Assembly: GCA_045612305.1 (NCBI GenBank)
Contig: JAZKYU010000045.1
Location: 1-19,778 of the forward strand
Direction: 5' to 3'
Length of the DNA stretch: 19,778 bases
From: HGM04593 sp045612305
GTDB taxonomy: Bacteria > Bacteroidota > Bacteroidia > Bacteroidales > Bacteroidaceae
The notes beneath the pieces were generated by a model. That model made no database searches, was not told the origin of the DNA, and worked only from the letters and a program-made list of their open reading frames with translations. Made by a program: the position numbers and the translations under genes. How positions within the stretch are numbered: position 1 is the first letter of the stretch; every line of letters begins with the position of its first letter. Shown here piece by piece: positions 7,732 to 16,633 of this stretch.

Positions 7732-9525
7732 TTAAGGCTTTTGGGTAAATTCGCTCATTGTGGCGGTGTTGTCGCTCAACACATCTTTCACAATTTTGTC
7801 GAGCATAACCTTGAGCTCCTCGATAAAGTTTTTTGCGTTGTACTCTCGTTTTTCTATGTCGCGCAACTTTTTCTCCCACTGCCCGGTGAGCTCGGCGCTC
7901 TTTAGCAACTCGTTTCTTATGGTGTTTATAAGCTCTGTGCCCGTGGTGGTGGGTTGTATGTTTTTCTTCTCACGGCGCATATAGTTGCGCTTGAAAAGGG
8001 TCTCTATTATGTTGGCGCGGGTTGAGGGGCGGCCTATACCGTTCTCCTTCATAGCATCGCGCAGTTCCTCGTTGTCGACGAACTTACCGGCGGTCTCCAT
8101 AGCACGCAAGAGTGTGGCCTCGGTGTAGGGCTTGGGAGGCGTGGTCCACTTTTCGGCAAGGTCGGGGGTGTGGGGGCCCTCCTCACCCTTGGTAAAGTGG
8201 GGCAAGGTCTTCTCGTTTTCCTCCTTTTCATCGTTTGTTTCGCCCGAAAAGACAACCTTCCAACCTTGCTCGGTTATCTCCTTGCCGGTTGTTTTGAAGG
8301 GCACTCCGGCGCTATCGCCTTGCACGGTGGTAGTGCGGAACTTGCAGTCGGGGTAGAAGACGGCTATAAAGTGCAGAGCTATGAGGTTGTATAGTTTCTT
8401 TTCGAGGTCGGTGAGCCCTTGCGGGTAGACACCTGTGGGTATTATGGCGTGGTGGTCGGTAACTTTTTTGTTATCGAACACTTTTTTCGATTTTAGCAAG
8501 GGCTTGCCCTCGAGGGGGGCGGTTAGGGCTTGATAGTCGCGCAACCCTTTGAGTATTGCGGCACACTTGGGGTATATGTCGTCGCTCAAGAAGGTGGTGT
8601 CAACACGGGGGTAGGTGGTGAGCTTCTTCTCGTAGAGCGACTGTATAGTTTGCAGGGTTACCTCGGCCGAAAGCCCAAACTTTTTGTTGCAATCGACCTG
8701 CAACGATGTGAGGTCGTAAAGGCGGGGCGGTAGCTCGGTGCCGCTTTTTGCTGTAACATCTGTAACTGTGAAAGGTTGCCCTGTGATGCTTTGCAGCGCT
8801 TTTTGAGCCTCCTCCACGCTCTCGAACTTCCCTTTTGCTGCACTAAATTGTGTGTCGCGGTAGGTTGTTTTCAGCTCCCAATATTGCTTGGGGATAAAGT
8901 TCTCAATCTCTTGCTGGCGTTTTACCACAAGCGCGAGGGTTGGTGTTTGTACGCGTCCTATGGAGAGCACCTGGCGGTTGCGGCCATATTTTAGCGTGTA
9001 GAGGCGGGTAGCGTTCATACCAAGGAGCCAGTCACCTATGGCGCGTGAGAGCCCTGCTTCGTAGAGTGGCTGGTACTCGCTTTGGTCTTTGAGTGAGGCA
9101 AAGCCTTCGCGTATAGCCTCCTCGGTGAGCGATGATACCCACAGACGCTTCACCGGGCATTTTGCCTGCGCTTTTTGTATAACCCAACGCTGTATGAGCT
9201 CTCCCTCTTGCCCGGCATCGCCGCAGTTTATTATGCTGTCGGCCTGTTGCATAAGTTTCTCTATTATGGAGAACTGTTTTTCTATACCCTTGTCGTCGAT
9301 GAGTTTTATGCCGAAGCGAGGTGGAACCATCGGCAAGCTGCCGAGGCTCCACCTTTGCCACATGGGGGTGTAATCTCCGGGTTCTTTCAGTGTGCAGAGG
9401 TGACCGAATGTCCAGGTTACGCAGTATCCGTTACCCTCGTAAAAACCGTCGCGTTTGTTCTTTGCGCCTATAATCTCTGCTATCTCTTTTGCAACGGAGG
9501 GTTTTTCAGCTATGCATACAATCAT
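7732..9525 (-). CDS. topB: DNA topoisomerase III (type IA)
   Basis: A 597-residue type IA topoisomerase that relaxes and decatenates DNA by a single-strand break and passage. The TOPRIM domain starts at once (CIAEKPSVAKEIA, Glu7) and continues in GDAGQEGELIQRW (Asp103, Glu107, Glu109). The middle Asp of the usual DxDxE is Gly105, a substitution seen in other topoisomerase III proteins. SIGRVQTPTLALV and the catalytic Tyr305 in TTYPRVDTTFLS follow. The family motif GIGRPSTRANII lies near the C-terminus. No zinc-ribbon tail is present, which fits topoisomerase III rather than TopA. The gene starts 16 bases after mutB and ends 56 bases before the PorE-like gene. Mobile elements also carry topB, but this one sits among core genes with similar base composition. 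Confidence 0.95.
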   Translation of the reverse strand: MIVCIAEKPSVAKEIAEIIGAKNKRDGFYEGNGYCVTWTFGHLCTLKEPGDYTPMWQRWSLGSLPMVPPRFGIKLIDDKGIEKQFSIIEKLMQQADSIINCGDAGQEGELIQRWVIQKAQAKCPVKRLWVSSLTEEAIREGFASLKDQSEYQPLYEAGLSRAIGDWLLGMNATRLYTLKYGRNRQVLSIGRVQTPTLALVVKRQQEIENFIPKQYWELKTTYRDTQFSAAKGKFESVEEAQKALQSITGQPFTVTDVTAKSGTELPPRLYDLTSLQVDCNKKFGLSAEVTLQTIQSLYEKKLTTYPRVDTTFLSDDIYPKCAAILKGLRDYQALTAPLEGKPLLKSKKVFDNKKVTDHHAIIPTGVYPQGLTDLEKKLYNLIALHFIAVFYPDCKFRTTTVQGDSAGVPFKTTGKEITEQGWKVVFSGETNDEKEENEKTLPHFTKGEEGPHTPDLAEKWTTPPKPYTEATLLRAMETAGKFVDNEELRDAMKENGIGRPSTRANIIETLFKRNYMRREKKNIQPTTTGTELINTIRNELLKSAELTGQWEKKLRDIEKREYNAKNFIEELKVMLDKIVKDVLSDNTATMSEFTQKP

Positions 9526-9541
9526 TCTTTCCCCCTTCTAT

Positions 9542-11671
9542 TTACTCTCTGTTGAGGAATATGTTCATAAGCTCGCAAGCGGCTTTAGCAACACTTGTGC
9601 CGGGGCCGAAGATACCTATAACGCCGGCGCGGTAGAGGAAGTCGTAGTCTTGTGCGGGTATAACACCGCCGGCAAAAACCATAATATCCTCGCGGCCAAG
9701 TTTTGCAAGCTCCTCTATGAGCTGCGGCACGAGAGTCTTGTGTCCGGCAGCAAGCGAAGAGACACCCACGGCGTGAACATCGTTCTCAACAGCCTGGCGT
9801 GCAACCTCGGCAGGTGTTTGGAACAACATACCCATATCTACATCGAAACCGCAGTCGGCGTAACCCGTAGCTACCACCTTTGCGCCGCGGTCGTGGCCGT
9901 CTTGTCCCATCTTGGCTATCATAACTCGGGGGCGGCGTCCCTCTTTCTTTGCAAACTCTTCGGTCAAGTGGCAAGCCTCTCTAAAGGTCTCGTCGTCTTT
10001 GCTCTCTGCTGAATACACTCCTGATATAGTTCTTATTATTGCTTTGTAACGGCCGGCGACAGCTTCGCAGGCGTCGGAAATTTCTCCAAGTGTGGCGCGC
10101 TTGCCGGCAGCCTCTACGGCAGCCTCCAAGAGGTTGCCCTCGCCGCTTCTCGCGCACTCTGTTATCTTGTCGAGCGCTGCTTTTACCGCCTTTTCATCGC
10201 GGTTTTTGCGGTTGCGCTCTATGGCTTCGAGCTGTTCTTTGCGCACTGCTGTGTTGTCTATCTCCAAGATGTCGATGGGCTCTTCCTCCTCGAGACAGTA
10301 GGCATTTGTGCCAACTATTATCTGCTTGCCGCTGTCTATGCGGGCTTGTGTGCGTGCTGCGGCCTCCTCGATGCGCATCTTGGGAAGGCCTGTCTCTATG
10401 GCTTTTGCCATACCGCCAAGCTCCTCAATCTCTTGTATTAGTTTCCACGCCTTTTCGGCTATCTCCTTTGTGAGGCTTTCTACATAGTACGAGCCGCCCC
10501 AAGGGTCTATCACACGGCAGATGTTTGTCTCCTCTTGCAAGTATATCTGTGTGTTGCGTGCGATGCGTGCCGAAAAGTCGGTGGGCAGGGCGATGGCCTC
10601 GTCGAGAGCATTGGTGTGCAGCGACTGTGTGTGTCCCATAGCCGCACTCATAGCCTCTATCACTGTGCGGCCCACGTTGTTGAAGGGGTCTTGCTCGGTG
10701 AGCGACCAGCCCGATGTCTGGCAGTGTGTGCGCAGAGCCATCGACTTGGGGTTCTTGGGGTTGAATTGTTTTATTATCTTGGCCCACAACATACGTGCTG
10801 CACGCATCTTTGCTATCTCCATAAAGGGGTTCATACCTATACCCCAGAAGAAAGAGAGGCGGGGCGCAAACGCGTCTATGTCGATGCCGGCTTCCACGCC
10901 TGCACGCACATACTCCAAGCCGTCGGCAAGGGTGTAGGCAAGCTCTATGTCGGCCGATGCTCCAGCCTCCTGCATGTGGTAACCCGATATTGATATTGAG
11001 TTGAACTTGGGCATCTTCTGCGATGTGTAGGCAAATATATCGCTTATTATGCGCATTGAGAATGCGGGAGGGTATATATAGGTGTTACGCACCATAAACT
11101 CTTTGAGGATGTCGTTTTGTATGGTACCGGCCATCTCTTCGAGCTTAGCACCTTGCTCCAGCGCTGCGTTTATGTAGAAGGCGAGCACGGGTAGCACGGC
11201 ACCGTTCATAGTCATCGATACCGACATCTTGTTAAGGGGGATACCGTCGAACAACTGCTCCATATTCTCCATACAACAGATTGATACTCCGGCTTTTCCC
11301 ACATCGCCCACCACGCGTTCGTTGTCGGGGTTGTAGCCACGGTGTGTGGGCAGGTCAAAGGCTACAGAGAGTCCTTTTTGCCCCGACGCGAGGTTGCGGC
11401 GATAGAAGGCGTTGCTCTCCTCGGCGGTAGAGAAACCTGCATACTGTCTTATGGTCCACGGGCGGAAGGTATACATCATAGAGTAGGGGCCGCGCAGGAA
11501 GGGCGGTAGGCCGGCTGCGTAGTCGAGGTGCTCCATCTCTTTAAGGTCGTCGGCGGTGTAAACGGGTTTCACGTTTATGTGCTCGGCGGTCTCCCAAACG
11601 CTTTCGTATGTTTGGGGTGCGGTTGCTGTGTTGCTCGCAAATATATCTATGTTGCTAAAATCTTTTCTCAT
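9542..11671 (-). CDS. mutB: Methylmalonyl-CoA mutase, large (catalytic) subunit
   Basis: A 709-residue cytoplasmic enzyme that, with adenosylcobalamin, interconverts succinyl-CoA and (R)-methylmalonyl-CoA. In Bacteroidales this is used in the succinate-propionate route. The N-terminal TIM barrel begins with RPWTIRQYAGFSTAEESN (Tyr77 corresponds to the active-site Tyr89 of the Propionibacterium enzyme) and GLSVAFDLPTHRGYNPDN. The C-terminal cobalamin domain starts near residue 579 and has the full DxHxxG motif in GQDGHDRGAK (His593 as the lower cobalt ligand), later GVSSLAAGHKTLVP and FAGGVIPAQDY. The length fits the family. It follows mutA by 14 bases and precedes topB by 16. No epimerase or MeaB chaperone gene is in the window. 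Confidence 0.97.
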   Translation of the reverse strand: MRKDFSNIDIFASNTATAPQTYESVWETAEHINVKPVYTADDLKEMEHLDYAAGLPPFLRGPYSMMYTFRPWTIRQYAGFSTAEESNAFYRRNLASGQKGLSVAFDLPTHRGYNPDNERVVGDVGKAGVSICCMENMEQLFDGIPLNKMSVSMTMNGAVLPVLAFYINAALEQGAKLEEMAGTIQNDILKEFMVRNTYIYPPAFSMRIISDIFAYTSQKMPKFNSISISGYHMQEAGASADIELAYTLADGLEYVRAGVEAGIDIDAFAPRLSFFWGIGMNPFMEIAKMRAARMLWAKIIKQFNPKNPKSMALRTHCQTSGWSLTEQDPFNNVGRTVIEAMSAAMGHTQSLHTNALDEAIALPTDFSARIARNTQIYLQEETNICRVIDPWGGSYYVESLTKEIAEKAWKLIQEIEELGGMAKAIETGLPKMRIEEAAARTQARIDSGKQIIVGTNAYCLEEEEPIDILEIDNTAVRKEQLEAIERNRKNRDEKAVKAALDKITECARSGEGNLLEAAVEAAGKRATLGEISDACEAVAGRYKAIIRTISGVYSAESKDDETFREACHLTEEFAKKEGRRPRVMIAKMGQDGHDRGAKVVATGYADCGFDVDMGMLFQTPAEVARQAVENDVHAVGVSSLAAGHKTLVPQLIEELAKLGREDIMVFAGGVIPAQDYDFLYRAGVIGIFGPGTSVAKAACELMNIFLNRE

Positions 11672-11685
11672 AGCTCTTTTTTGTG

Positions 11686-13521
11686 TTAGATGCCAAGTTT
11701 GGCGTTAAGCGCTTTAAGTGTCTCCAAAACGTTAACTCTCACGTGTATAAAGTTTTCTATGCCTGCTTTTTCAAGCTCCTCGCTGCAGGCGGGTGCGCCG
11801 GCAACTATAAAGATGGCTTTTTCCTTGAGAGCTTCGTATGCAGGTATTGCGTATGTGGCATATTCGTCGTCGCTCGAGCAGATGACAACAATGTCGGCTC
11901 CTGCTGCTATGGCCGCCTCCGCGCCCTCTTCTACGCTCTTGAAGCCCAGGTTGTCTATAACCTCGTAGCCTGCAGCAGCAAGGAAGTTGCACGAGAACTG
12001 TGCTCTCGCCTGGCGCATTGCGAGGTTACCTATTGTGAGCATAAAGGCTTTGGGGCGTTTGCCGCTTGCCTCTGTGGCAAGGCGCAGTTGCTCAAACTCC
12101 TCGCCCAAGCGTGTGGGTTGCAGGCCGTTGCATCCGTCGGTGGGGGTGCTGCAGCCGCAAGCGTTGCTCGTGGGGCGTTTCTCGCCTGCTGTTTCGGTGA
12201 AGTTGGGGTATTGGTTTGTGCCAAGCAATATCTCTTTGCGGCGAGCGAGCGCGGTGCGTCGAGCTGTGCCCGAAGCCTCGATGCTCTCTTTTATTTTGCC
12301 GTTCTTCACAGCTTGGGCAAAGCCGCCCTCTTTTTCAATATCGATAAATTGTTTCCACGCTTCGGTGGCGATAGATGCTGTGAGGCTCTCCACATAGTAC
12401 GAGCCGCCTGCGGGGTCGGCAACGATGTCGAGGTGGCTTTCGTGTTTCAGTATCAGCTGTTGGTTTTTTGCTATGCGCTCGGCAAAGTCGGTGGGTGTCT
12501 CGTAGACCGAGTCGTAGGGCTTCACGCTTATCGACTCTACGCCTGCAATAGCCGCGCTCATAGCCTCTGTCTGTGTGCGTAACATATTTACATATGAGTC
12601 GAAGAGGCTGAGGTTGAAGGCGGTGGTCTCGGCGTGGATAATCATCTTGCAAGCCTCCTTGTCGTCGGTGTATTGCGATGCTATTTTAGCCCACAGCATA
12701 CGTGCTGCGCGGAATTTTGCAATCTCCATAAAGAAGTTACTCGAGATACCCATATTGAACTTAATGCTCTTTGCGGCTTTGCAGCCGTCTAGGCCAGCCT
12801 CTGTGGCTGTGTGCATATACTCGTTGCCCCACGCAAGTGCGCAACCAAGCTCTTGTGCTATGTAGGCTCCGCTGTTGCATAGTTTTATGCTGTTTACACC
12901 GGTGCTGCGGAATTTGGGCATTGAGCTTGTGATAGCTTGTAGCTCCACTATTGTGGCGGCGTAATTTTCGGCCTCTACACCTTTGCACAAAGCCTTGCCT
13001 ATGGGGTCGTAATTTATAGAGCCGCCTATCTTTTCGAGCGCGTAACCCTTCTCCTTATAATATGTAACAAGTATTTGAGCAAATTCAACCGCACGCTTCA
13101 GGCACACATCGAAGTTTAGTTCTGTGGTTGTGGGGTCTATGTCGCCCAGCAGTTGCTCCACAAAAGCCTTGCTCACCATCTTGCCCTTTATTTTGAAGCC
13201 CACAGAGGTTGCACCCTCCTTTACCATCTTTTTAGCCTTTTCGTTGGCAACTTGTGCATCGTCGGCCTGTATGTCGACTCTTATAAACCATTGATTGTCG
13301 GCTTTGTTTCCTCTTGTGTAGGGGTACTCTCCTGGCAACGATGTTGTGGGGTGGGTTATATCTTCTTTGCGATAGAAGGGTTGCACGCTGAATCCTTCAG
13401 AGGTTTTCCAAATCATCTTTTTATCATAATCGGCACCTTTGAGGTCTTCAACTATTTTGTCTTTCCACTCTTCTGCGGTGACGGGCGGAAATTCACTGAA
13501 TAGTTTTTCTGATGTGTTCAT
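11686..13521 (-). CDS. mutA: Methylmalonyl-CoA mutase, small (non-catalytic) subunit
   Basis: A 611-residue partner of MutB that forms the alpha-beta heterodimer. It has the mutase fold (FRAARMLWAKIASQYTD, DPAGGSYYVESLTASIATEAW) but is not catalytic. The C-terminal domain keeps a Rossmann-like pattern (GADIVVICSSDDEYATYA) yet lacks the DxHxxG cobalamin motif, as expected of this subunit. A short Cys-rich linker (NACGCSTPTDGCNG, about 460) joins the two domains. It is the first gene of the four-gene minus-strand run. A -7 box reading TAACTTTG lies about 82 bases before the ATG and faces the promoter of the endonuclease gene. Confidence 0.96.
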   Translation of the reverse strand: MNTSEKLFSEFPPVTAEEWKDKIVEDLKGADYDKKMIWKTSEGFSVQPFYRKEDITHPTTSLPGEYPYTRGNKADNQWFIRVDIQADDAQVANEKAKKMVKEGATSVGFKIKGKMVSKAFVEQLLGDIDPTTTELNFDVCLKRAVEFAQILVTYYKEKGYALEKIGGSINYDPIGKALCKGVEAENYAATIVELQAITSSMPKFRSTGVNSIKLCNSGAYIAQELGCALAWGNEYMHTATEAGLDGCKAAKSIKFNMGISSNFFMEIAKFRAARMLWAKIASQYTDDKEACKMIIHAETTAFNLSLFDSYVNMLRTQTEAMSAAIAGVESISVKPYDSVYETPTDFAERIAKNQQLILKHESHLDIVADPAGGSYYVESLTASIATEAWKQFIDIEKEGGFAQAVKNGKIKESIEASGTARRTALARRKEILLGTNQYPNFTETAGEKRPTSNACGCSTPTDGCNGLQPTRLGEEFEQLRLATEASGKRPKAFMLTIGNLAMRQARAQFSCNFLAAAGYEVIDNLGFKSVEEGAEAAIAAGADIVVICSSDDEYATYAIPAYEALKEKAIFIVAGAPACSEELEKAGIENFIHVRVNVLETLKALNAKLGI

Positions 13522-13602
13522 AAATATGTTTTTTTATGTTTTCTAGTTTGGTTTTTCTCTTTTTGCGACAAATTTTTCCTTTATCGCCAAGAGTAACTAT
13601 CG

Positions 13603-13610
13603 CAAAGTTA
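13603..13610 (-). promoter_or_regulatory. -7 box for mutA operon
   Basis: Reads TAACTTTG on the minus strand, an exact match to TAnnTTTG. The expected -33 region falls on the palindrome AGTGCACT (13628-13635) rather than on a TTG, so this promoter may need an activator. Confidence 0.5.
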
Positions 13611-13619
13611 TAAATATAT

Positions 13620-13642
13620 TTTAAATGAGTGCACTATTTAAA
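13620..13642. promoter_or_regulatory. Dyad between the mutA and endonuclease promoters
   Basis: The perfect 8-bp palindrome AGTGCACT (13628-13635) is flanked by TTTAAAT (13620-13626) and ATTTAAA (13636-13642), offset by one G at 13627. It falls where the -33 elements of both divergent promoters should be. It is a candidate regulator-binding site; the regulator is unknown. Confidence 0.35.
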
Positions 13643-13651
13643 ATAAAAACG

Positions 13652-13659
13652 TAACTTTG
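13652..13659 (+). promoter_or_regulatory. -7 box for the endonuclease gene
   Basis: TAACTTTG matches TAnnTTTG exactly and is identical to the divergent mutA box. It would give a leader of about 55 nt, in which AACGGC (13687-13692) can pair with GCCGTT (13702-13707) just before the start codon. Confidence 0.5.
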
Positions 13660-13721
13660 CATAAATTTTGTTTAACACACACACATAACGGCGGCTTGCT
13701 TGCCGTTTGAAAATAACTACT

Positions 13722-15803
13722 ATGCGTTTTTTTAGTAAAATTTCTCTTTTAGCCCTTCTTCTTTGCTGCAATATTGTTGTTTTTGCACAAAAGGAGTATT
13801 ACACCTCCATTAACGGTGTTAAGGGTGGCGCAACCTTGAAGGATGCTATCTATAACCTTGTAAAGAACCACAAAAAGATATCCTATGGTAGCGGAACCGA
13901 CAAGACCTGGGGCGCTTTTTACACAACCGACCGCGACCCTGCGACCAACAAGGTCTACGATATGTACTCGTCGGAGGTGCGCTACTTTGGTAGTAAGGGT
14001 AGCGCCATCGGTGGTATGAATATCGAGCATAGTGTGGCAAAAAGCTGGTGGGGTAGCACGCAAAACAACGCCTACTGCGACCTTCACCATCTCAACCCCT
14101 CGGACCAGACTGCCAACAGCCGCAAGAGCAACTATCCCCTTGCCGAGCTCGAAAGCGTTTCGTGGGAAAACGGTGTTACTTTTGTGGGCAAGGCAACCAT
14201 AAACGGTAGCTCTATCAACGCCTACGAGCCTTGCGACGAATACAAAGGAGACTTTGCGCGAACATTTATGTATATGTTCACTTGCTATCAGGACCTCACA
14301 TACGAGTACACCTGGATGAACTACGAGAGTAGCACGTACCCCACCTTCAAGCCGTGGGCTGTGGAGCTGTTGCTCAAGTGGCACAAGCAAGACCCTGTGA
14401 GCGAGAAAGAGATTAATCGCAACAACGCCGTGTATGCTGTTCAGGGTAACCGCAACCCTTATGTCGATTTTCCCCAACTTGCCGAATATGTGTGGGGCGA
14501 CTCTGTTAACTATGTCTTCAATCTCGACGGTGCTGTCATCGGTGGTGGCGACACAGGCGGTGGTACAGGCGATGTTGCAGGCGACGGCTACCTCATAAAC
14601 GAGTCTTTCTCGGCTTCTTTGGGCAACTTTACCACCTACAATGCTTTAGGCGACTATACTTGGACTACAAAATACAGCTCGGCCTATGTTACAGCCTATG
14701 TTTCAAGTGTTAACAATGCAGCCGAGAGCTGGCTCATATCTCCCTCTGTAGACCTTACAGCTATGGACAGCGTGTACATCTCGTTCGATTATGTGACAAA
14801 GTACAACGAGACGGGCAAGGTGGCCGAGTGCAACCAACTGCTTGTGAGCAGCGATTATAGTGGCGATGTTTCGGCTGCAACTTGGACTGTGGTAGACTTC
14901 TCTGCCGTAGAAAACAGCAGCGACTGGACATTTACCAACACCGGTAAAATTTCTATGCCCCAGGCGTTTATGGGCAAGAAGAACGTAACCCTAGCATTTA
15001 AATATACCTCTACAACCAGCAAGGCCGGCACTTGGGAAGTTAAAAACCTCCTCGTTGAGGGCGTAGAGGGCAACGCTACAGGCGGTGACGATAACACTGG
15101 CGATGGTGGCAACACCGGTGACGATAACACCGGCAATAACGGCAACTATCAGGCTGGTAACTTCCGTCTTGTTACCGATGCCGCAAACCTCACTGTGGGC
15201 GACTCTTTGATAATCACCTACAGCACGTTTGTTATGGGTGAGTCGTCGAGCAACGGTAACTTTCGCACAAGCATCGAGAATGGTGCAGTTTTTGAGAACG
15301 ACGAGATAAAATCTTACCCCGCAGGTACACAAATTGTGGTGCTTGCCGAGGGTACAAAGGAGGGCTCTTTTGCCCTAAAGGTTGGCGACCTCTACCTTGC
15401 CGCCGTGTCAAGCAGCAGCAACTATCTGCGTTCGGTCGACTCTGTTACCGATGCCGCAAGCTGGGTGATAACCATAGGCAGCGAAGGTGCAGCCGATCTG
15501 GTGTCGCAGGGTAGCTTCACACGCAACACCTTGCAATACAACACATCTTCGCCACGCTTCTCTTGCTACAAAAGCGGCCAGAAACCTGTTAATCTCTATG
15601 CAAAATCGCCCAAGAGCGATGTGGCTGCGGGTGACAGCAACGGCGACGGTGTAGTCGATGTGGCCGATGTTACTATGATTGTTTCTATAATTTTGGGAAC
15701 AAGCGAAGATGTGGACACAGCCGATGTTAACGGCGACGGTAATGTAGATGTAGCCGACGTTACAACAATTATTGAAATAATCCTGAGCACAACCGAGCAA
15801 TAA
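13722..15803 (+). CDS. Secreted endonuclease I family nuclease with adhesion-like and dockerin-type modules
   Basis: A 693-residue exported nuclease. I chose ATG 13722, which begins a signal peptide ending VVFAQ at about residue 23. A frame from TTG 13707 would add five residues. The nuclease domain (about 25-270) belongs to the EndA/NucM beta-beta-alpha-Me family: Glu102-His103 in NIEHSVAKSWWG, His122-His123 in CDLHHLNPSDQTANSRKSNYP. A choice-of-anchor-J-like beta domain follows (about 290-450), then a Gly/Asp/Asn-rich linker, another beta-rich domain of unknown type (about 485-635), and two dockerin type I repeats at 638-693 (DSNGDGVVDVADV and DVNGDGNVDVADV) that should bind calcium. No cohesin or T9SS C-terminal signal is seen. 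Likely role: degradation of extracellular DNA for nutrients. The kinase-like gene follows 20 bases later. Confidence 0.92.
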   Translation: MRFFSKISLLALLLCCNIVVFAQKEYYTSINGVKGGATLKDAIYNLVKNHKKISYGSGTDKTWGAFYTTDRDPATNKVYDMYSSEVRYFGSKGSAIGGMNIEHSVAKSWWGSTQNNAYCDLHHLNPSDQTANSRKSNYPLAELESVSWENGVTFVGKATINGSSINAYEPCDEYKGDFARTFMYMFTCYQDLTYEYTWMNYESSTYPTFKPWAVELLLKWHKQDPVSEKEINRNNAVYAVQGNRNPYVDFPQLAEYVWGDSVNYVFNLDGAVIGGGDTGGGTGDVAGDGYLINESFSASLGNFTTYNALGDYTWTTKYSSAYVTAYVSSVNNAAESWLISPSVDLTAMDSVYISFDYVTKYNETGKVAECNQLLVSSDYSGDVSAATWTVVDFSAVENSSDWTFTNTGKISMPQAFMGKKNVTLAFKYTSTTSKAGTWEVKNLLVEGVEGNATGGDDNTGDGGNTGDDNTGNNGNYQAGNFRLVTDAANLTVGDSLIITYSTFVMGESSSNGNFRTSIENGAVFENDEIKSYPAGTQIVVLAEGTKEGSFALKVGDLYLAAVSSSSNYLRSVDSVTDAASWVITIGSEGAADLVSQGSFTRNTLQYNTSSPRFSCYKSGQKPVNLYAKSPKSDVAAGDSNGDGVVDVADVTMIVSIILGTSEDVDTADVNGDGNVDVADVTTIIEIILSTTEQ

Positions 15804-15823
15804 AAACTTAAAAGATATTAGTT

Positions 15824-16576
15824 TTGAAAAGCGTAATTCATCCCAAATATGCCGCTCTTGCACCCGCATTTATGGAGGTGCTCAACGGTAATTATACCCC
15901 CGATGTGGTTTACTGCAACCGCCGCAACGTGGTGGAAAAAGTTACTATCGGTGGGGTGCCCTTTGTGGTTAAGCGATACAAGCGCCCCATTTTTGTAAAC
16001 AAGGTGGTCTATAGCTTTTTTCGCAAATCCAAATGCCGCCGTGCCTACGAGTATGCGCTCCGCCTCTTGCAGAATGGGGTAGAAACACCCTTTCCTGCCG
16101 CATATTTTGAGTGCTACAAGAATGGCCTTTTCGACTATGGAGTGTTTATATCGGAATACGTCCCCTACAAGCTCTTTGAGAGCGTTTACGATGCAACGGT
16201 CACCGAAACCGAACGACAGGAAATTATCCACGCCTTTGTGAGTTTCCTTGTCTCGGTACACAAAAAAGGCATACTCCCTATGGATTTGAACGCAGGCAAT
16301 GTCTTTTATTATAAGGATGCCGACAGCGGGTGCTACAAATTTGCCCTAACCGACATAAACCGTATGAAATTTGCGGCCTCACCCACTATTCGCGATGTCG
16401 CCCTCTCGCTAGAGCAATGTTTCATAGAGCTCGATAGGTTGATGGACCTTGCCCACGCTTACAGTAACATCACAGGCACATCCATGGTAAACATACTCCA
16501 CCACATATTGTGCTGCCGCATAAAGAGAGAGCGCAAGTGGGCGGCCAAAAGCAAAATAAGAAAGAGAAAAAGCTAA
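15824..16576 (+). CDS. WaaP/Kdo-kinase-like lipopolysaccharide kinase family protein
   Basis: A 250-residue protein with a compact protein-kinase-like fold, related to lipopolysaccharide-core kinases. The candidate ATP-binding Lys50 is in FVVKRYKRP. The catalytic loop is PMDLNAGNVFYY with Asp154 and Asn159, and the metal-binding Asp177 is in LTDINRMKF. The usual His before the catalytic Asp (H-x-D) is Pro152 here. I accept the TTG start at 15824 because its first residues (MKSVIHPKY) look like the family N-terminus; the first in-frame ATG (15872) would remove 16 residues. It is probably co-transcribed with the endonuclease gene 20 bases upstream. The substrate (Kdo or heptose of lipid A core, or another sugar) cannot be told. 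Its last codons overlap a small hairpin (16559-16566/16581-16588) before the main terminator. Confidence 0.82.
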   Translation: MKSVIHPKYAALAPAFMEVLNGNYTPDVVYCNRRNVVEKVTIGGVPFVVKRYKRPIFVNKVVYSFFRKSKCRRAYEYALRLLQNGVETPFPAAYFECYKNGLFDYGVFISEYVPYKLFESVYDATVTETERQEIIHAFVSFLVSVHKKGILPMDLNAGNVFYYKDADSGCYKFALTDINRMKFAASPTIRDVALSLEQCFIELDRLMDLAHAYSNITGTSMVNILHHILCCRIKRERKWAAKSKIRKRKS

Positions 16577-16595
16577 CCCGCTCTTTCTCTTATGA

Positions 16596-16629
16596 AAAAA
16601 AAGATGTATCGATCGATACATCTTTTTTT
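16596..16629. terminator. Perfect palindromic bidirectional terminator
   Basis: A fully symmetric sequence: A-run, then GATGTATCGA and its mirror TCGATACATC (16603-16622), then a T-run. It sits between the convergent kinase-like gene (stop 16576) and the broken lipoprotein gene (stop 16634), and serves both. Confidence 0.85.
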
Positions 16630-16633
16630 GCTG

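Noticed and set aside
7732..9525. topB as a marker of a conjugative element
   Set aside because: No tra, mob or integrase genes lie nearby, and its composition and spacing match the mutAB genes beside it.
11683..12582. 299-codon frame on the plus strand
   Set aside because: It lies entirely antisense to mutA, whose protein is unmistakable; the product is a Cys/Ala-rich artefact.
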